In this document: positions 46,076 to 54,531 of the stretch, one piece after another
How the letters are laid out: every line of letters starts with the position of its first letter
Numbering within the stretch: position 1 is the stretch's first letter
From: Apoderus coryli
Lineage: Eukaryota; Arthropoda; Insecta; Coleoptera; Attelabidae
NCBI GenBank assembly: GCA_911728435.2
Contig: OU452210.1
Coordinates: forward strand, 992,001 to 1,056,000
DNA: 64,000 bases
Reading direction: 5' to 3'
Notes under the pieces: generated by a model
The model's database searches: none
What the model saw: the letters and a program-made list of their open reading frames with translations, nothing else
Told to the model about the DNA's origin: nothing
Made by a program: the position numbers and the translations under genes

Positions 46076-46468
46076 AGTAGAGTGTATTAGCCGATTTTGG
46101 AATAGTCCCCCCACTCTTGTTTGTCACGTACGTGACAAACAAGAGTGGGGGGACTATTCCAAGATCGGCTTATATGTACATATGTCAAAAGCAACCCTTT
46201 CTCCTAATCATTTGAGAAACCCCATCCATTACGCAAGCCAATGGGTGTATCGAACAAATCATGAATAAAGATGAGAGATCTAGAAACGGTTTATACTATA
46301 TGTCAAAACTAAACAGCATGAATATAGATGGGGAGATCTAGAAACGGCTAATATATACTTATGCGTGTGTGTGTGAGTCAACTATATAAAGAAGAAAGAG
46401 AGGGTTGTAACAAATCATGAATAGAGATAGGAGATCTAGAAACGGCTTATACTAGCATATGTCAAAAA
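46076..46468. repeat. Maverick left terminal inverted repeat
   Basis: It matches 59987-60384 in inverted orientation with few differences. Moving inward it contains the 82-bp palindrome, a CCAATGGGTGTATC block, and copies of GAGATCTAGAAACGG at about 46275, 46332 and 46430. A GT run and the box CTATATAAAGAAG (46383) also lie in it. A further unit (46469-46590) with a fourth motif copy exists only on the left. Confidence 0.9.
46089..46170. repeat. 82-bp palindrome near the left Maverick end
   Basis: Two 41-base arms meet without spacer between 46129 and 46130. The only mismatch pairs 46096 (T) with 46163 (G). It begins 13 bases from the element end. An identical arrangement lies at 60290-60371. 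It could fold into a long hairpin as single-stranded DNA. Confidence 0.95.
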
Positions 46469-46520
46469 TACACACCATGAATATAGATGGGGAGATCTAG
46501 AAACGGCTAATATATACATA

Positions 46521-46551
<31 letters not shown>

Positions 46552-46631
46552 CAACTATATAAAGAAGAAAGAGAGGGTTGCTAATGTGATTCCTTCTTTT
46601 TTAATAACACAAGTGAATGAATACGTTGGTA

Positions 46632-46638
46632 TATAAAA
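46632..46638 (+). promoter_or_regulatory. TATA box of the first Maverick gene
   Basis: TATAAAA lies 116 bases upstream of the ATG at 46754, just inside the left repeat. It is a standard insect core promoter position if transcription starts near 46665. Confidence 0.5.
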
Positions 46639-46753
46639 GAGTGTGTGGATTTCTCTTGATTATTCTCAAGTTAGAAGCAAATCTTAGATTATCAACTATT
46701 TTAATTTGTTTAATAATATTAAGTGATATAAATTTTTTGTTCACATAATTAAA

Positions 46754-47095
46754 ATGGCGCTAGCAAGATCTGATTTGGATAGTATAAATGCATTACTAAA
46801 TAACCAAACTCCTGTGAAAATGTTGACATCGTTGGAGATAAATAAACGATACCCAATGAAGAAAATTTCAAAGTCGCAAACAAAATACGGTCAGGCGATC
46901 TCAGCGATTATTTTTGACGATATTGAGAATTCTTGGGTAAAAGTATGGCTACCAAAACGTTGTGTGGAACAATTGAGTGATCATATTCTGGAGGAGATGT
47001 GTCAATCAGAAAAGTATATTTTGAGTTACTTAGGACAACGAAATTGTGCTGGCAATAGACTACAATCATTATTTATGTTTGATATAAATGTATAG
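46754..47095 (+). CDS. small Maverick protein, possible OB-fold
   Basis: The intact 113-residue protein starts at an ATG in good context (AAAATGGCG). The central pattern (LEINKRYPMKKISKSQTKYG, then hydrophobic alternation AISAIIF, and VKVWLPKRC) fits a small beta-barrel. Proteins of this type recur in arthropod Mavericks and related genomes. By pattern I suspect an OB-fold single-strand DNA-binding protein, but this is inference only. It is the leftmost gene, transcribed inward from the left repeat, separate from the capsid block. Confidence 0.7.
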   Translation: MALARSDLDSINALLNNQTPVKMLTSLEINKRYPMKKISKSQTKYGQAISAIIFDDIENSWVKVWLPKRCVEQLSDHILEEMCQSEKYILSYLGQRNCAGNRLQSLFMFDINV

Positions 47096-48118
47096 CGGAA
47101 TATTTAATCATAACTATAATTGAATAGTTTTAGTTTTAATTTAGTCTTTTTTTAATGTATTTAGGTATACATGACTCCTCGCATGTGTCATATTATCGTG
47201 TATGTATTGCTTATTGTATTTTTGCAAAATGGATAATAATAATTAATTATAATAAATAAATCATAATTATGATTTAATTGTATTAAGTAAAAATATATAA
47301 CAAAAATAAAAACACATATAATGAAAAATAATTGAACTTGTATTTATTTAATGCTAGCAAAATTACCAATTATCAAATAGAATATATATCCCCATCTTCA
47401 TGTTAGTACCTATATCATTTTAATAAACATTTTTAGAGCCATCTGTTGGGGTTAATGTATCCTTAAAATGTTTCCTTCATTCAACAAAAAAAAATATTCA
47501 CAAAACAAATCAATAAATTTATTTTTATACGCCATCTACCTAGATTATATCAGATGTGTTGTAAAGTATTAGAAGAACCCGTTTTTTTCTTGGAAATTAT
47601 TTTTAGAGCCATCTGTTGGGTGAATGTTTGAAGAAATCGTTTTTTTGTATAGAGATATAGGTACCTAGTGGGTAATATACGTCGGATTTATTGATTTTTG
47701 TTTGTATTATGACACAAATAATGAGAGGCAAATTCAAATAAAATGAAACAATTTATTCACATAATTGAAATCGAAAACATAAATTAAAAAAAAAAAAAAA
47801 AACAATCAACTATTGCTAAATGCTAATAAATATATATAGTTACTAACAGACACTATTTTATCTAAAATTCATTATTAAAATTTATTATGAAAACATTAAT
47901 GAAAAAAAAAATGAAATAACACAATATTAGTTAAGTATAAAACACAACGTCAGATATTGTTAATAAATACACATACAAATTAGTAGACATAAATATTGAT
48001 TATTCAAACATCTCTTAAAATTACTTTAAACTAAATAGTAAATGTGTTAAAATGGTTTAATTTACAATATATACATACATACACATATAATTAAATTAGA
48101 ATTGAAAAATAAAACTAA
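47096..48118. other. AT-rich non-coding region of the Maverick
   Basis: No gene is seen. A 20-base motif (TTTTAGAGCCATCTGTTGGG) occurs twice, at 47431-47450 and 47601-47620, in otherwise unlike sequence. Polyadenylation-like AATAAA boxes occur on both strands, serving genes that converge here. Confidence 0.5.
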
Positions 48119-48830
48119 TTATGAACTAATCAAGACATTTCTTCCACCATATTTAATAATATTTTTAATCTCTCTTCTGGATTTATACTATAAAAAGCTA
48201 TATCTTTATGCCCCCAACGGAATTGATTTTGTGCTATTCGGAATTAAAAATCTTTTATCATCTTTGTGTGATAGAGCAATTTTATTAATTGTTTCGGTAT
48301 ATACATCGTGTAACGTACTCTTAAATGAATTCATTTTGCGAAATATATACCCACCTGTGGTGACTATTTTATTATAGTCTTCAATAGACAATGTTTTATT
48401 TACAATAGATTTTTTAACCCCTTTCGCTCGTTTCAATTCCGTGTTCTGAGTTTTAATACAGTATGCTTTAGCCCCAGTTCCGAAAAAAGATAGGATTGGG
48501 TCATTGGGATATTCATCTTTAAATCTCCCTATGATTGATTCTGTGACTGGCATATTTAAAGAGTTTTGTGTATTATAATTGGATGTATCGAAATGGTGTG
48601 TATTCTCTTTCATGAAATCGTAAAAGTTTTCTTCCGCTTTGAATACAAGAGAGTCTGTGTCGGTATATAATAAATTAATTTTCTCACCAAAATTTTTTTT
48701 TAAGACGTCGTAGAAGAAACCATACACAACCGTTTTGGATAGATCTAATATAGAAAATCCTAGATATATTGGTTTATCATATAAAATCTTTAATTTGCCC
48801 ATGTGAATTGCTACCAGGTTTTCCTAGCAA
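48119..48830 (-). pseudogene. polB: protein-primed DNA polymerase B, C-terminal stub
   Basis: The frame 48206-48802 keeps the palm and thumb end of a Maverick PolB. It has KPIYLGFSILDLSK, the catalytic YTDTDS (motif C, residues 46-51) and the KRAKGVKK block. Homology reaches about 48830, upstream of the first methionine, and then meets a stop. The terminal protein region, exonuclease, motif A and motif B are all missing, about 80 percent of the usual length. Near 48208 a one-base frameshift ends the frame early; the matching C-terminus continues in another frame to a stop at 48119. The polymerase cannot work. Confidence 0.9.
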
Positions 48831-48965
48831 TTAGTATCGATAATTTATTTTAAAGAAAAAAAACGAATTATTTAACTATATAAACGTGCACACATTATAT
48901 TTATTCAAAATAAAAAAATAAAAAGAATACATAAAAAATTAAAAAAATAAAAAACATGAAATAAT

Positions 48966-49655
48966 CTAATTATTGACCCCCCTCGATGTTATGGTGCGGG
49001 TATCCCAAACAGCAACCATTTCCAAATCGCGAAGCTCCAATTGATGCACATTATAGCGTAGTTTTTCAATATTACCCCGTACATCCTCCAACAGCTCTGA
49101 TTTAGAACGCACTTTTTGTTGACTAGCCCGAAATTGGGCCTCTAAAGCCGCTGACTCCTTGTTTAATTGCTCCAATTCTGTTGTTATTGAAGAAATTTTG
49201 TTTTCTTTCTCAACTAGCTCCATCATTGCGTCTGAGTGCTTTTTGTTTAGGTCTACAACCATTTTTTTAAACACAGACATGTTATTACTAAAACTCTGCG
49301 AACACGTATCCTCTACTTCAACGGGTTCCAATAATTTCATTTTTTTCCCATATGATTGTTGTGTGTGCTGAATGGGGTTCGAATGACTCAGCGGATTAGG
49401 AATCGGCATTGGTGGTATTATTTGCATATCCTGCAATATTCGTAGATTCGGGGGATTCTGCGTTGTGTTGTGTTTCTTTTGGCGACTGCTTGACGGTCTT
49501 GGAGCAATTTTGCGATTTGCGCTTACTTTTTTCTTTTCAACAACACGAGGTTGTATTAGCTCAATGTCGACTGATGAAGATGAAGTCGTAGGTATATCTT
49601 TCAGATAATCATCTAACGCTGCGTTTATTTCTAAATCACTCAATTCACAATACAT
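48966..49655 (-). CDS. Maverick coiled-coil protein, unknown function
   Basis: The intact 229-residue protein has a low-complexity N-terminus with serines, a basic stretch (KKKVSANRKIAPRPSSSRQK) and prolines. A coiled coil follows from about residue 128 to 212 (LVEKENKISSITTELEQLNK and onward). I recognise no family. It lies directly upstream of the truncated polymerase on the same strand. It is separated from the polymerase stub by 135 bp. Confidence 0.65.
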   Translation of the reverse strand: MYCELSDLEINAALDDYLKDIPTTSSSSVDIELIQPRVVEKKKVSANRKIAPRPSSSRQKKHNTTQNPPNLRILQDMQIIPPMPIPNPLSHSNPIQHTQQSYGKKMKLLEPVEVEDTCSQSFSNNMSVFKKMVVDLNKKHSDAMMELVEKENKISSITTELEQLNKESAALEAQFRASQQKVRSKSELLEDVRGNIEKLRYNVHQLELRDLEMVAVWDTRTITSRGVNN

Positions 49656-50172
49656 AATTTCGGTAGTTGCACAACTTTTGAAAAAATTTTGGAAAATATA
49701 TCTATTAAAATAGACACGTTTTTAATACTGAATAACGAATAATGTAAAATATAGTTTACTTAAACAATAGACTCAATATTATGTGGAATAGCGGGTCTTT
49801 GTGTTGATATAAATACGATTTTCAAAGCCACAGGGGGGTGGACTTTTGTTTTTTAGAATCTTAAAATCTTTGTCATTTCTCACAACCAATCTCTTTCCCC
49901 GAATTCGGTAAATCCGACAACACGATGGTAGGGATATTTACGTTTATTTTATTATATTTTACATCCGACCAATGACGTGTTTCTGCTCCTTTATTTTTTC
50001 TTTCATGTTTTTCTAGGGTCTTTTATGTCGATACGTGGGCGTATTTTTTACAATTTTAGTGTCGTATTTCAAATATATTTGTGGTCAGTTACATGTTTTT
50101 GCTAATATTAACAACTTGAAAATTTCAACTTAAATTTAGCTCAGTGTGTATAGAATTAAAAAATAATTTAAA
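49656..50172. other. divergent intergenic region of the Maverick
   Basis: This separates the minus coiled-coil gene from the plus spliced gene. It should hold both promoters. No clear TATA box at the expected position and no gene is visible. Confidence 0.4.
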
Positions 50173-50830
50173 ATGAATTCGAAACATATTCGCAGATTAA
50201 CTAGAATTTGTGCATTAGAGACATTGCTGTTACATGTAAGTAAATATAATTTCTTTTCACACATTATGGTTCTCAAATGTGTTTTTGTTTTTTTGTCTAG
50301 TAATAATTATCATATCACTAATAAGTTTGAAAATTTTGTTGTTATAGTCCGAAACAAGCGATAGTGATGATGATGACAATCCTCAGGAGGGTGGTATTGA
50401 AAATAACCACAACCCTGATGATGAAGAAGTCGTGGATAGTGACCCTGACGAGGGTATTGTAGACGAGCATCATGTAGTGGAGGAGCGTCGTGAGAAAGTT
50501 CTGACACCTAGTACGAACAATCCTCGAAGTTGTAGGAGCTATTCCTACACAAAAATATTTACAAAAAATGGATTTAATGATAATGTATACTATCAATTCA
50601 AATCTTTCAACCTATGTTACGAATGCTATCAGGTGTATATAGCAGAATATACGGACACCGATGATCCTGCAGGGATGTGGCGGCGGTACGCAAAACATAT
50701 ACACCACGACATTCATACGGAGCAGTATCCGCTTAGACATAGGGCTTTTTGTGACGTTTGTGATTCGAGATTGTGGACTTCTCGTGATATAAACATATGT
50801 TTAACTTGCACACCAAAACATAATAGCTAA
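50173..50830 (+). CDS. spliced Maverick accessory gene, acidic with three CxxC pairs
   Basis: Exon 1 is 50173-50235 (21 codons from ATG). Exon 2 is 50348-50830. The 112-bp intron has a GTAAGT donor and a TTGTTGTTATAG acceptor and leaves the frame in phase 0, giving 181 residues. After splicing, a basic start is followed by a very acidic region (SETSDSDDDDNPQEGG and on, residues about 22-75). The C-terminal half has CxxC pairs in NLCYEC, FCDVC and NICLTC plus a histidine cluster (HIHHDIH), so zinc binding is likely. I recognise no family. An acidic activator or nucleic-acid-binding regulator is possible. Unspliced, exon 1 would stop at 50364. Confidence 0.6.
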
Positions 50831-51179
50831 GTGTGTGTAATGAGTGTTTAATTAGTAATAGTATGATGCATTTTGTAGTTAGATTTAGAATAATGTGTAA
50901 TTATGCTTATTGATAATGCATTAATTAATTTATAGAATATTGAGTTAGATTAGTAATTAGATTAAATTTTATAGTAATACGTGTATTTATTTAATTTTAA
51001 TGTAATATATTTAAATACTATATATTATAATAAACTTAAGAAAATTGTATACATAATGTTTGTAATTTTATTTAAATATTTTTATTTATTCGTCCAACAT
51101 TTGTTTTCTTTTTTTATTTTTATTAAAAATATATTTTGTGAATACTACATTGGGTTTTTTTTTTTTTATATATATATAG
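50831..51179. other. convergent 3' region between accessory gene and integrase
   Basis: AT-rich, with an AATAAA near 51030 for the plus-strand gene and a TA run at 51168-51177. No gene. Confidence 0.45.
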
Positions 51180-52103
51180 TTATTGGAGCATGTCATTTTT
51201 GTGTATCCAGCTGTTGTGTGTGCTATTAAAACCAAACCATTTTACTAGGATTCTGTCACCACGTTTTCTCACAACTTTTTCGATTAAATAGTTGTCTGGA
51301 TTTTTTGTTTTCAATAGTTCATATTCATAAAAACAACCTTGTATTGGAACCCCATTCATATCATGTAAATAATAAGTGGTTGGTATAGATTTTCGCACTT
51401 TTACAATTTTAAAAAGTTCCACAGTCCAATTAAAAAAATAGCCCTTCTCAAAAAGATGTTTATATTTCGAAATTCGCACGATGTCATTTGTTTTAAATTT
51501 TGGTTTTTTTACACGTTCACGTCGTTGGATATAAGCTGGAATTTTCGTTGAGGGTAGAACAGAGGCGGGGGCGAAACCAGTTGTTCTATGTATTCGATTA
51601 TTATATGTTTTTACAATATCGTCCAATATATCAGTCCATACATATTTTCCCCTGAACGAGAATTGTTTATACAACCAATTTTTCAATGTTCTAATGACAC
51701 GTTCAACAATGGCTGCCTTCTTTGTACTAAAGACTGAATAATGATGTATTTTATTTGATTTCATTAATTGCGAGAAGTGTTTATTGTAAAATTCTGTGCC
51801 ATTGTCTGTCTGTATGTACTTAGGTAATTCCTTCTTATGCATACCGTTTAAAATTTCTCTCATTTTATTGCATACTTCAACACCTGTTTTATTTTTTAAT
51901 GCTTTCACCCACACAAATTTTGAAAAACAATTGATAACTACAAGAATATACTTATATCCATTATTAATACTAGCGTATTGCTGAATGTCTGCTAAATCAA
52001 GCTGCCAAAGATCTGCATAACCAACAATATTTATTCTTCTACGTCGAAAATTTCGACGTGCACCCCTATGAATTTCATTTACAATACTCAATTTGGTGCT
52101 CAT
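51180..52103 (-). CDS. Maverick integrase with chromodomain
   Basis: The intact 307-residue protein is a retrovirus-like DDE integrase. D36 (LWQLDLADI), D100 (YIQTDNGTEF) and E134 (AAIVERVIRTL) form the catalytic triad, with 33 residues between D100 and E134. An SH3-like basic C-terminal region follows. A chromodomain covers residues about 270-307 (YLIEKVVRKRGDRILVKWFG, then SWIHKNDML) and could direct insertion to marked chromatin. There is no clear HHCC zinc domain, as usual in this family. It joins element ends to host DNA with a 6-bp duplication, which agrees with the CATTCA repeats. Confidence 0.95.
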   Translation of the reverse strand: MSTKLSIVNEIHRGARRNFRRRRINIVGYADLWQLDLADIQQYASINNGYKYILVVINCFSKFVWVKALKNKTGVEVCNKMREILNGMHKKELPKYIQTDNGTEFYNKHFSQLMKSNKIHHYSVFSTKKAAIVERVIRTLKNWLYKQFSFRGKYVWTDILDDIVKTYNNRIHRTTGFAPASVLPSTKIPAYIQRRERVKKPKFKTNDIVRISKYKHLFEKGYFFNWTVELFKIVKVRKSIPTTYYLHDMNGVPIQGCFYEYELLKTKNPDNYLIEKVVRKRGDRILVKWFGFNSTHNSWIHKNDMLQ

Positions 52104-52308
52104 TACTAATTAGGAATCAGTGGTATACTATCTCGCCCCTATACATTCTGTTTATTTATATATAACTAGACGAATATATAAATATGATTATATCACTATA
52201 ATAAATAAATAAATGAAACAATTAAATTTATATTATATAATTATGTTTTATTTTTTTCAATTATTTTTTAACTAAATCAACACAACTTTTTTTTTTTTTT
52301 TTTAATTA

Positions 52309-52782
52309 TTATTCAATACATTTATTTTTTTTATTTGTTTTATCAACTCTAACACGAGCGGAATTAATATAATTTTCCAATGCATCTAATCTATTTATAA
52401 TGGATTCATCTAATATTTTCGGATTCATTTCTTTGATTGTCTTAATCTCATTATCAATATACGTCTTCATTTGAATGACTAATTCACCAATACGTTGGTG
52501 AACGTGTTCACCAACATATTTTTTTGTATTATCCAACGTGATATCTTCAGACGTCTTTAATATATTCAAAATACCAGTAATCGCTGTTGTTATGTGCTTG
52601 TCAACATATCTTCGAGTTGCTGCATCACTATCATTAAACGGTTCGGCAATATTACATATTCGTCTATTTTCAAGATCAAAATGTTGATCATTAGTCAATT
52701 TAAATCCAACACCAGGTCGACCCCGTTGCATTGTAAAATTTTTTATTTTTTTTCGACCAAATTTATCAACACTTCTCTCCAT
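52309..52782 (-). CDS. fibre-like Maverick protein
   Basis: The intact 157-residue protein opens with a basic stretch. It then has GVGFKLTNDQHFDLENRRIC and NIAEPFNDSDAATRRYVD. This 'nodes-and-links' pattern (D-x-x-N-x-x-I-x-N, then DAVT/KRYVD) is known from trimeric tail and attachment fibres. The rest is predicted helical, suited to a trimeric coiled coil (residues about 65-140), with a basic end. I infer a virion spike or fibre component. It sits with the structural genes on the minus strand, about 200 bp downstream of the integrase start. Confidence 0.6.
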   Translation of the reverse strand: MERSVDKFGRKKIKNFTMQRGRPGVGFKLTNDQHFDLENRRICNIAEPFNDSDAATRRYVDKHITTAITGILNILKTSEDITLDNTKKYVGEHVHQRIGELVIQMKTYIDNEIKTIKEMNPKILDESIINRLDALENYINSARVRVDKTNKKNKCIE

Positions 52783-52837
52783 GACAACTACTAATTATAT
52801 ATTAAATTGTTTTTTAACGAACACTTTTAACGTAAAT

Positions 52838-53704
52838 TCAATGAATAATACCACCCTCCCTTAGCTCTTCAATTATTGATAATATTTCATTATCTAAACC
52901 CGTGTTTCCCGCTAATTTTGAACTATAAAGCAATTGTAAACGGGTAATAAGTTCATTTGGGTTGTTCCAATATACGTAATCTATTCGTTTTGTATTGAAA
53001 CACTTTTGTGATGGCAACAGCGAACCACCTGATGTATGTGCGATTGGTTCTAAAATTTTTGTATTGCGAAGACCGTCTCTTTTTTGTCTTACTAACGGTT
53101 CTATAATTTCCCGAAACTTTCGACTCCGCGTTATATTCAGTCCGAGTTCGCGGTTATAATCTTTATATGGAGCCTGAGTTAATTCTAATAATTCACGATA
53201 AGTATTTTTTGTTATATTATTTAAACCCTGACCCAATTCTAGGTATGGGTATTTTAAAAATAGAACGTTAAAAAACTCATCACCACCGTCAAAAGTTGCT
53301 ATTTTTTTACGATTCATCCATACAGAAATATGTTTCATCTGAGGGAATGTCACTTCGCAATTACCCATGAAGAATTTCTTGTTTATATCATCCGTATAAA
53401 CCCCATATATATAATCATATTCTCCGCTATTGCTAATCACACTTTTTAAATGTTTTGGTAATAGTTCGCCAATTCTATTATCCGATTGTTCAACATGTTC
53501 AACGTTTATTTGGGGTGTTGTCGCATTTGGTGCCGTTGAACCGATTGTATTAAGCGACTTTGTAATTGGCTCATACAACTCCTCTAGAATTCTCGTCTGC
53601 TCCACTTGATTGTTATGTAAAGATTTATACTTTTTTCGAACTGATTCCGTCGCATCAATTAATTTCTGTTTTAAATCAATCTTATTTTGAATATCCTCAG
53701 ACAT
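52838..53704 (-). CDS. conserved Maverick protein of unknown function
   Basis: I choose the ATG at 53704 (MSEDIQNKIDLKQK), because the 12 codons before it are hydrophobic and lack family character. The 288-residue protein has a helical N-terminus, a central region around GEYDYIYGVYTDD and WMNRKKIATFDGG, and a conserved end. That end runs from IDYVYWNNPNELITRLQLL to NEILSIIEELREGG. This C-terminal signature recurs in many insect genomes next to Maverick ATPases. No enzymatic motif is visible. It is probably a virion or packaging factor, by context only. Confidence 0.75.
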   Translation of the reverse strand: MSEDIQNKIDLKQKLIDATESVRKKYKSLHNNQVEQTRILEELYEPITKSLNTIGSTAPNATTPQINVEHVEQSDNRIGELLPKHLKSVISNSGEYDYIYGVYTDDINKKFFMGNCEVTFPQMKHISVWMNRKKIATFDGGDEFFNVLFLKYPYLELGQGLNNITKNTYRELLELTQAPYKDYNRELGLNITRSRKFREIIEPLVRQKRDGLRNTKILEPIAHTSGGSLLPSQKCFNTKRIDYVYWNNPNELITRLQLLYSSKLAGNTGLDNEILSIIEELREGGIIH

Positions 53705-53789
53705 TATAACATAACATTCATGAATAAGTAAAAATAACAATAATAAAGTTTTTTATTCGATGGTTGATTGAATAATGAGCATTTTGAAT

Positions 53790-54485
53790 TTATTGCAGGC
53801 ATATATAATTATCCAATCCTTTTCGATATCGGCCCTGATTTAATGAACTATCTTTATCGATTACAAGAAATCCAAAATCTTCATTCCAACAAAGTTTGCA
53901 TATTTGCGCGAATTGTGTAAATTCCATGTCTGGATTGACGTGATCACTATATATATGTCGGAGATTTGTTTCATCCTGTGTGAAGATTATTAGAAAGTTG
54001 GAATTTTCCCGAATTAATTGTTTCGACACTTTAGAATAGCCTTGAGATAGAAAAAAAACATCAATATTCTTATGACGCGAAATACAAAAGTATTCTCGAA
54101 TTACATCCTGTTTCTCACATATAACATCGTCAAATATAAATACAGAATCTGCTTTTGCTTCTAATGGTGGAATTACAGATTCATTATTATTAAAAGTGAA
54201 GTAACCAAGACCGTTTATTGGTGCAACAACTTCAGCCAAATACCTGTATTTACTCTGGAATAATGTTTTCGTATATATGTAGATATTCTTAAAATGTAAA
54301 CCGTTGGGGTGTGTTAATAAAGAAATCATAACAGCGGTTTTCCCAGTATTGCTTCTACCAATGATCAAGCCCCGTATTGTATTCGGTAGTAACGGTCCGT
54401 GGTGTTTAATTTCATTTGCCGTAGTATTATTTGAAAAATCAAAATTTTCTACTTTGAAATTTTGATCTTGTTTAATGAGCCTCAT
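53790..54485 (-). CDS. genome-packaging ATPase (FtsK/HerA, A32-like)
   Basis: The start at 54485 (MRLIKQDQ) is the second of two close methionines. The protein of 231 residues has a Walker A motif GRSNTGKT (about residues 43-50) and a Walker B motif VFIFDD (about 115-120). An SQ-containing sensor region follows (FFLSQGYSKV). This is the DNA-packaging ATPase of the Maverick/adenovirus/poxvirus lineage, which pumps DNA into preformed capsids. It is transcribed away from the PLA2-core gene with only about 46 bp between the two starts. Confidence 0.93.
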   Translation of the reverse strand: MRLIKQDQNFKVENFDFSNNTTANEIKHHGPLLPNTIRGLIIGRSNTGKTAVMISLLTHPNGLHFKNIYIYTKTLFQSKYRYLAEVVAPINGLGYFTFNNNESVIPPLEAKADSVFIFDDVICEKQDVIREYFCISRHKNIDVFFLSQGYSKVSKQLIRENSNFLIIFTQDETNLRHIYSDHVNPDMEFTQFAQICKLCWNEDFGFLVIDKDSSLNQGRYRKGLDNYICLQ

Positions 54486-54531
54486 TATCACATATAAGAA
54501 TGTAAATTATTAACTGGTTTATGTTATTTTT
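54486..54531. promoter_or_regulatory. 46-bp divergent start region between ATPase and PLA2-core genes
   Basis: The two ATGs face away from each other with only 46 bases between, mostly A/T, including ATATAAG. Any promoter for one gene must overlap the other's transcript, which suggests a shared bidirectional element or upstream start sites inside the genes. Confidence 0.4.

Noticed and set aside
46270..46560. Regularly spaced GAGATCTAGAAACGG repeats looked CRISPR-like
   Set aside because: Only four copies, unequal spacers that are themselves repeated, inside a transposon inverted repeat of a eukaryote; no cas genes.
47431..47620. Repeated TTTTAGAGCCATCTGTTGGG as a possible terminal repeat of a nested element
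   Set aside because: Both copies are in the same orientation, flanks are unlike and no target duplication is seen.
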